Of a stretch of 48,000 nucleotides of DNA, positions 47,786-48,000 are shown piece after piece. The translations under genes and the position numbers were made by a program. Each line of letters starts with the position of its first letter. The stretch's first letter is position 1. The notes beneath the pieces were generated by a model. That model did not search any database and was not told the DNA's origin. It saw nothing but the letters and a program-made list of their open reading frames with translations. This stretch comes from SAR86 cluster bacterium AG-349-I13 (GTDB taxonomy: Bacteria; Pseudomonadota; Gammaproteobacteria; Magnimaribacterales; TMED112), in the NCBI GenBank assembly GCA_003278815.1, contig QCDB01000001.1, positions 1 to 48,000 on the forward strand, written 5' to 3'.

Positions 47786-48000
47786 TCAATCAAACTCAAC
47801 ACCTTGAGCTAATGGCAGTTCTTCACCATAGTTTATTGTTGCTGTTGTTCTTCGCATGTATGCTTTCCAAGAATCTGATCCTGATTCTCTACCGCCACCT
47901 GTATCTTTTTCACCACCAAAAGCACCACCTATTTCTGCTCCACTAGTTCCAATATTTACATTGGCAATTCCACAGTCTGAACCTTCTGGACCTAAGAAAA
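47786..48000 (-). CDS. Aldehyde dehydrogenase, ALDH7 family (C-terminal part; 5' end outside window)
   Basis: The last 71 residues are visible: [24 protein letters not shown], then [23 protein letters not shown] and [10 protein letters not shown]. This closely follows the C-terminus of ALDH7A1-type alpha-aminoadipate semialdehyde dehydrogenases (lysine catabolism). The catalytic Cys lies outside the window. Substrate assignment is by family resemblance. It ends 37 nt before the coaE start on the same strand. Confidence 0.88.
   Translation of the reverse strand, partial: FLGPEGSDCGIANVNIGTSGAEIGGAFGGEKDTGGGRESGSDSWKAYMRRTTATINYGEELPLAQGVEFD

Overview
The window is a gene-dense, AT-rich stretch of bacterial chromosome. 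Gene order and protein sequence point to a gammaproteobacterium: divergent ispB / rplU-rpmA-obgE, divergent ssb / uvrA, an RNase R-family gene followed by rlmB, lpxC-secA, coaE-yacG, a FabB-type ketoacyl synthase, and a gamma-type L10 leader. The low G+C, the lack of gene-free stretches (the largest, 38302-38441, is about 140 bp), overlapping gene ends and single-copy tuf suggest a genome-streamlined marine lineage. SAR86-like is my best guess, but that is inference and not proven by the sequence. I see no mobile element, prophage, CRISPR array or biosynthetic cluster.

Layout. 1-951: 3' end of smpB, then tmRNA (ssrA) and rpsT, forward. 938-2503: obgE, rpmA and rplU, reverse. 2520-4663: ispB and fabB, forward. 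4660-5082: ssb, reverse, divergent from uvrA (5125-7917). 7910-36916: an unbroken reverse-strand information-processing cluster. In transcription order it reads tRNA-Tyr, tRNA-Thr(GGU), tuf, tRNA-Trp, secE, nusG, rplK, rplA, L10 leader, rplJ, rplL, rpoB, rpoC, rpsL, rpsG, fusA, rpsJ, rplC-D-W-B, rpsS, rplV, rpsC, rplP, rpmC, rpsQ, rplN-X-E, rpsN, rpsH, rplF-R, rpsE, rpmD, rplO, secY, rpmJ, rpsM-K-D, rpoA, rplQ. 36984-48000 is a mixed region: msrA, a secreted unknown protein, tRNA-Thr(UGU), a small membrane protein, a lone class I glutamine amidotransferase, a secreted M20 amidohydrolase, a 66-residue unknown, a VOC protein, an RNase II/R-type exonuclease, rlmB, lpxC, secA, yacG, coaE and the 3' end of an ALDH7-family aldehyde dehydrogenase.

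Regulation. Recognisable promoters sit before tRNA-Tyr/tuf, rpsL and rpsJ. An L10 autoregulatory leader precedes rplJ. The spacers that hold other ribosomal-protein feedback sites in E. coli (L4/S10 leader, L1 before rplK, S7 between rpsL and rpsG, S4 before rpsM) are too short or absent. Several predicted promoters lie so close to start codons that leaderless mRNAs are plausible (rplU, ssb, rpsL). Only one convincing intrinsic terminator was found (37534-37561). Five convergent gene pairs overlap by 4-14 bp with no terminator between them.

Nothing in the window is clearly a new multi-gene system. The most unusual items are a 122-residue histone-like tail with an aromatic terminus on ribosomal protein L17, an RNase R-like enzyme without its N-terminal cold-shock domains, a SecA without its C-terminal zinc domain, and the apparent loss of most r-protein feedback sites.
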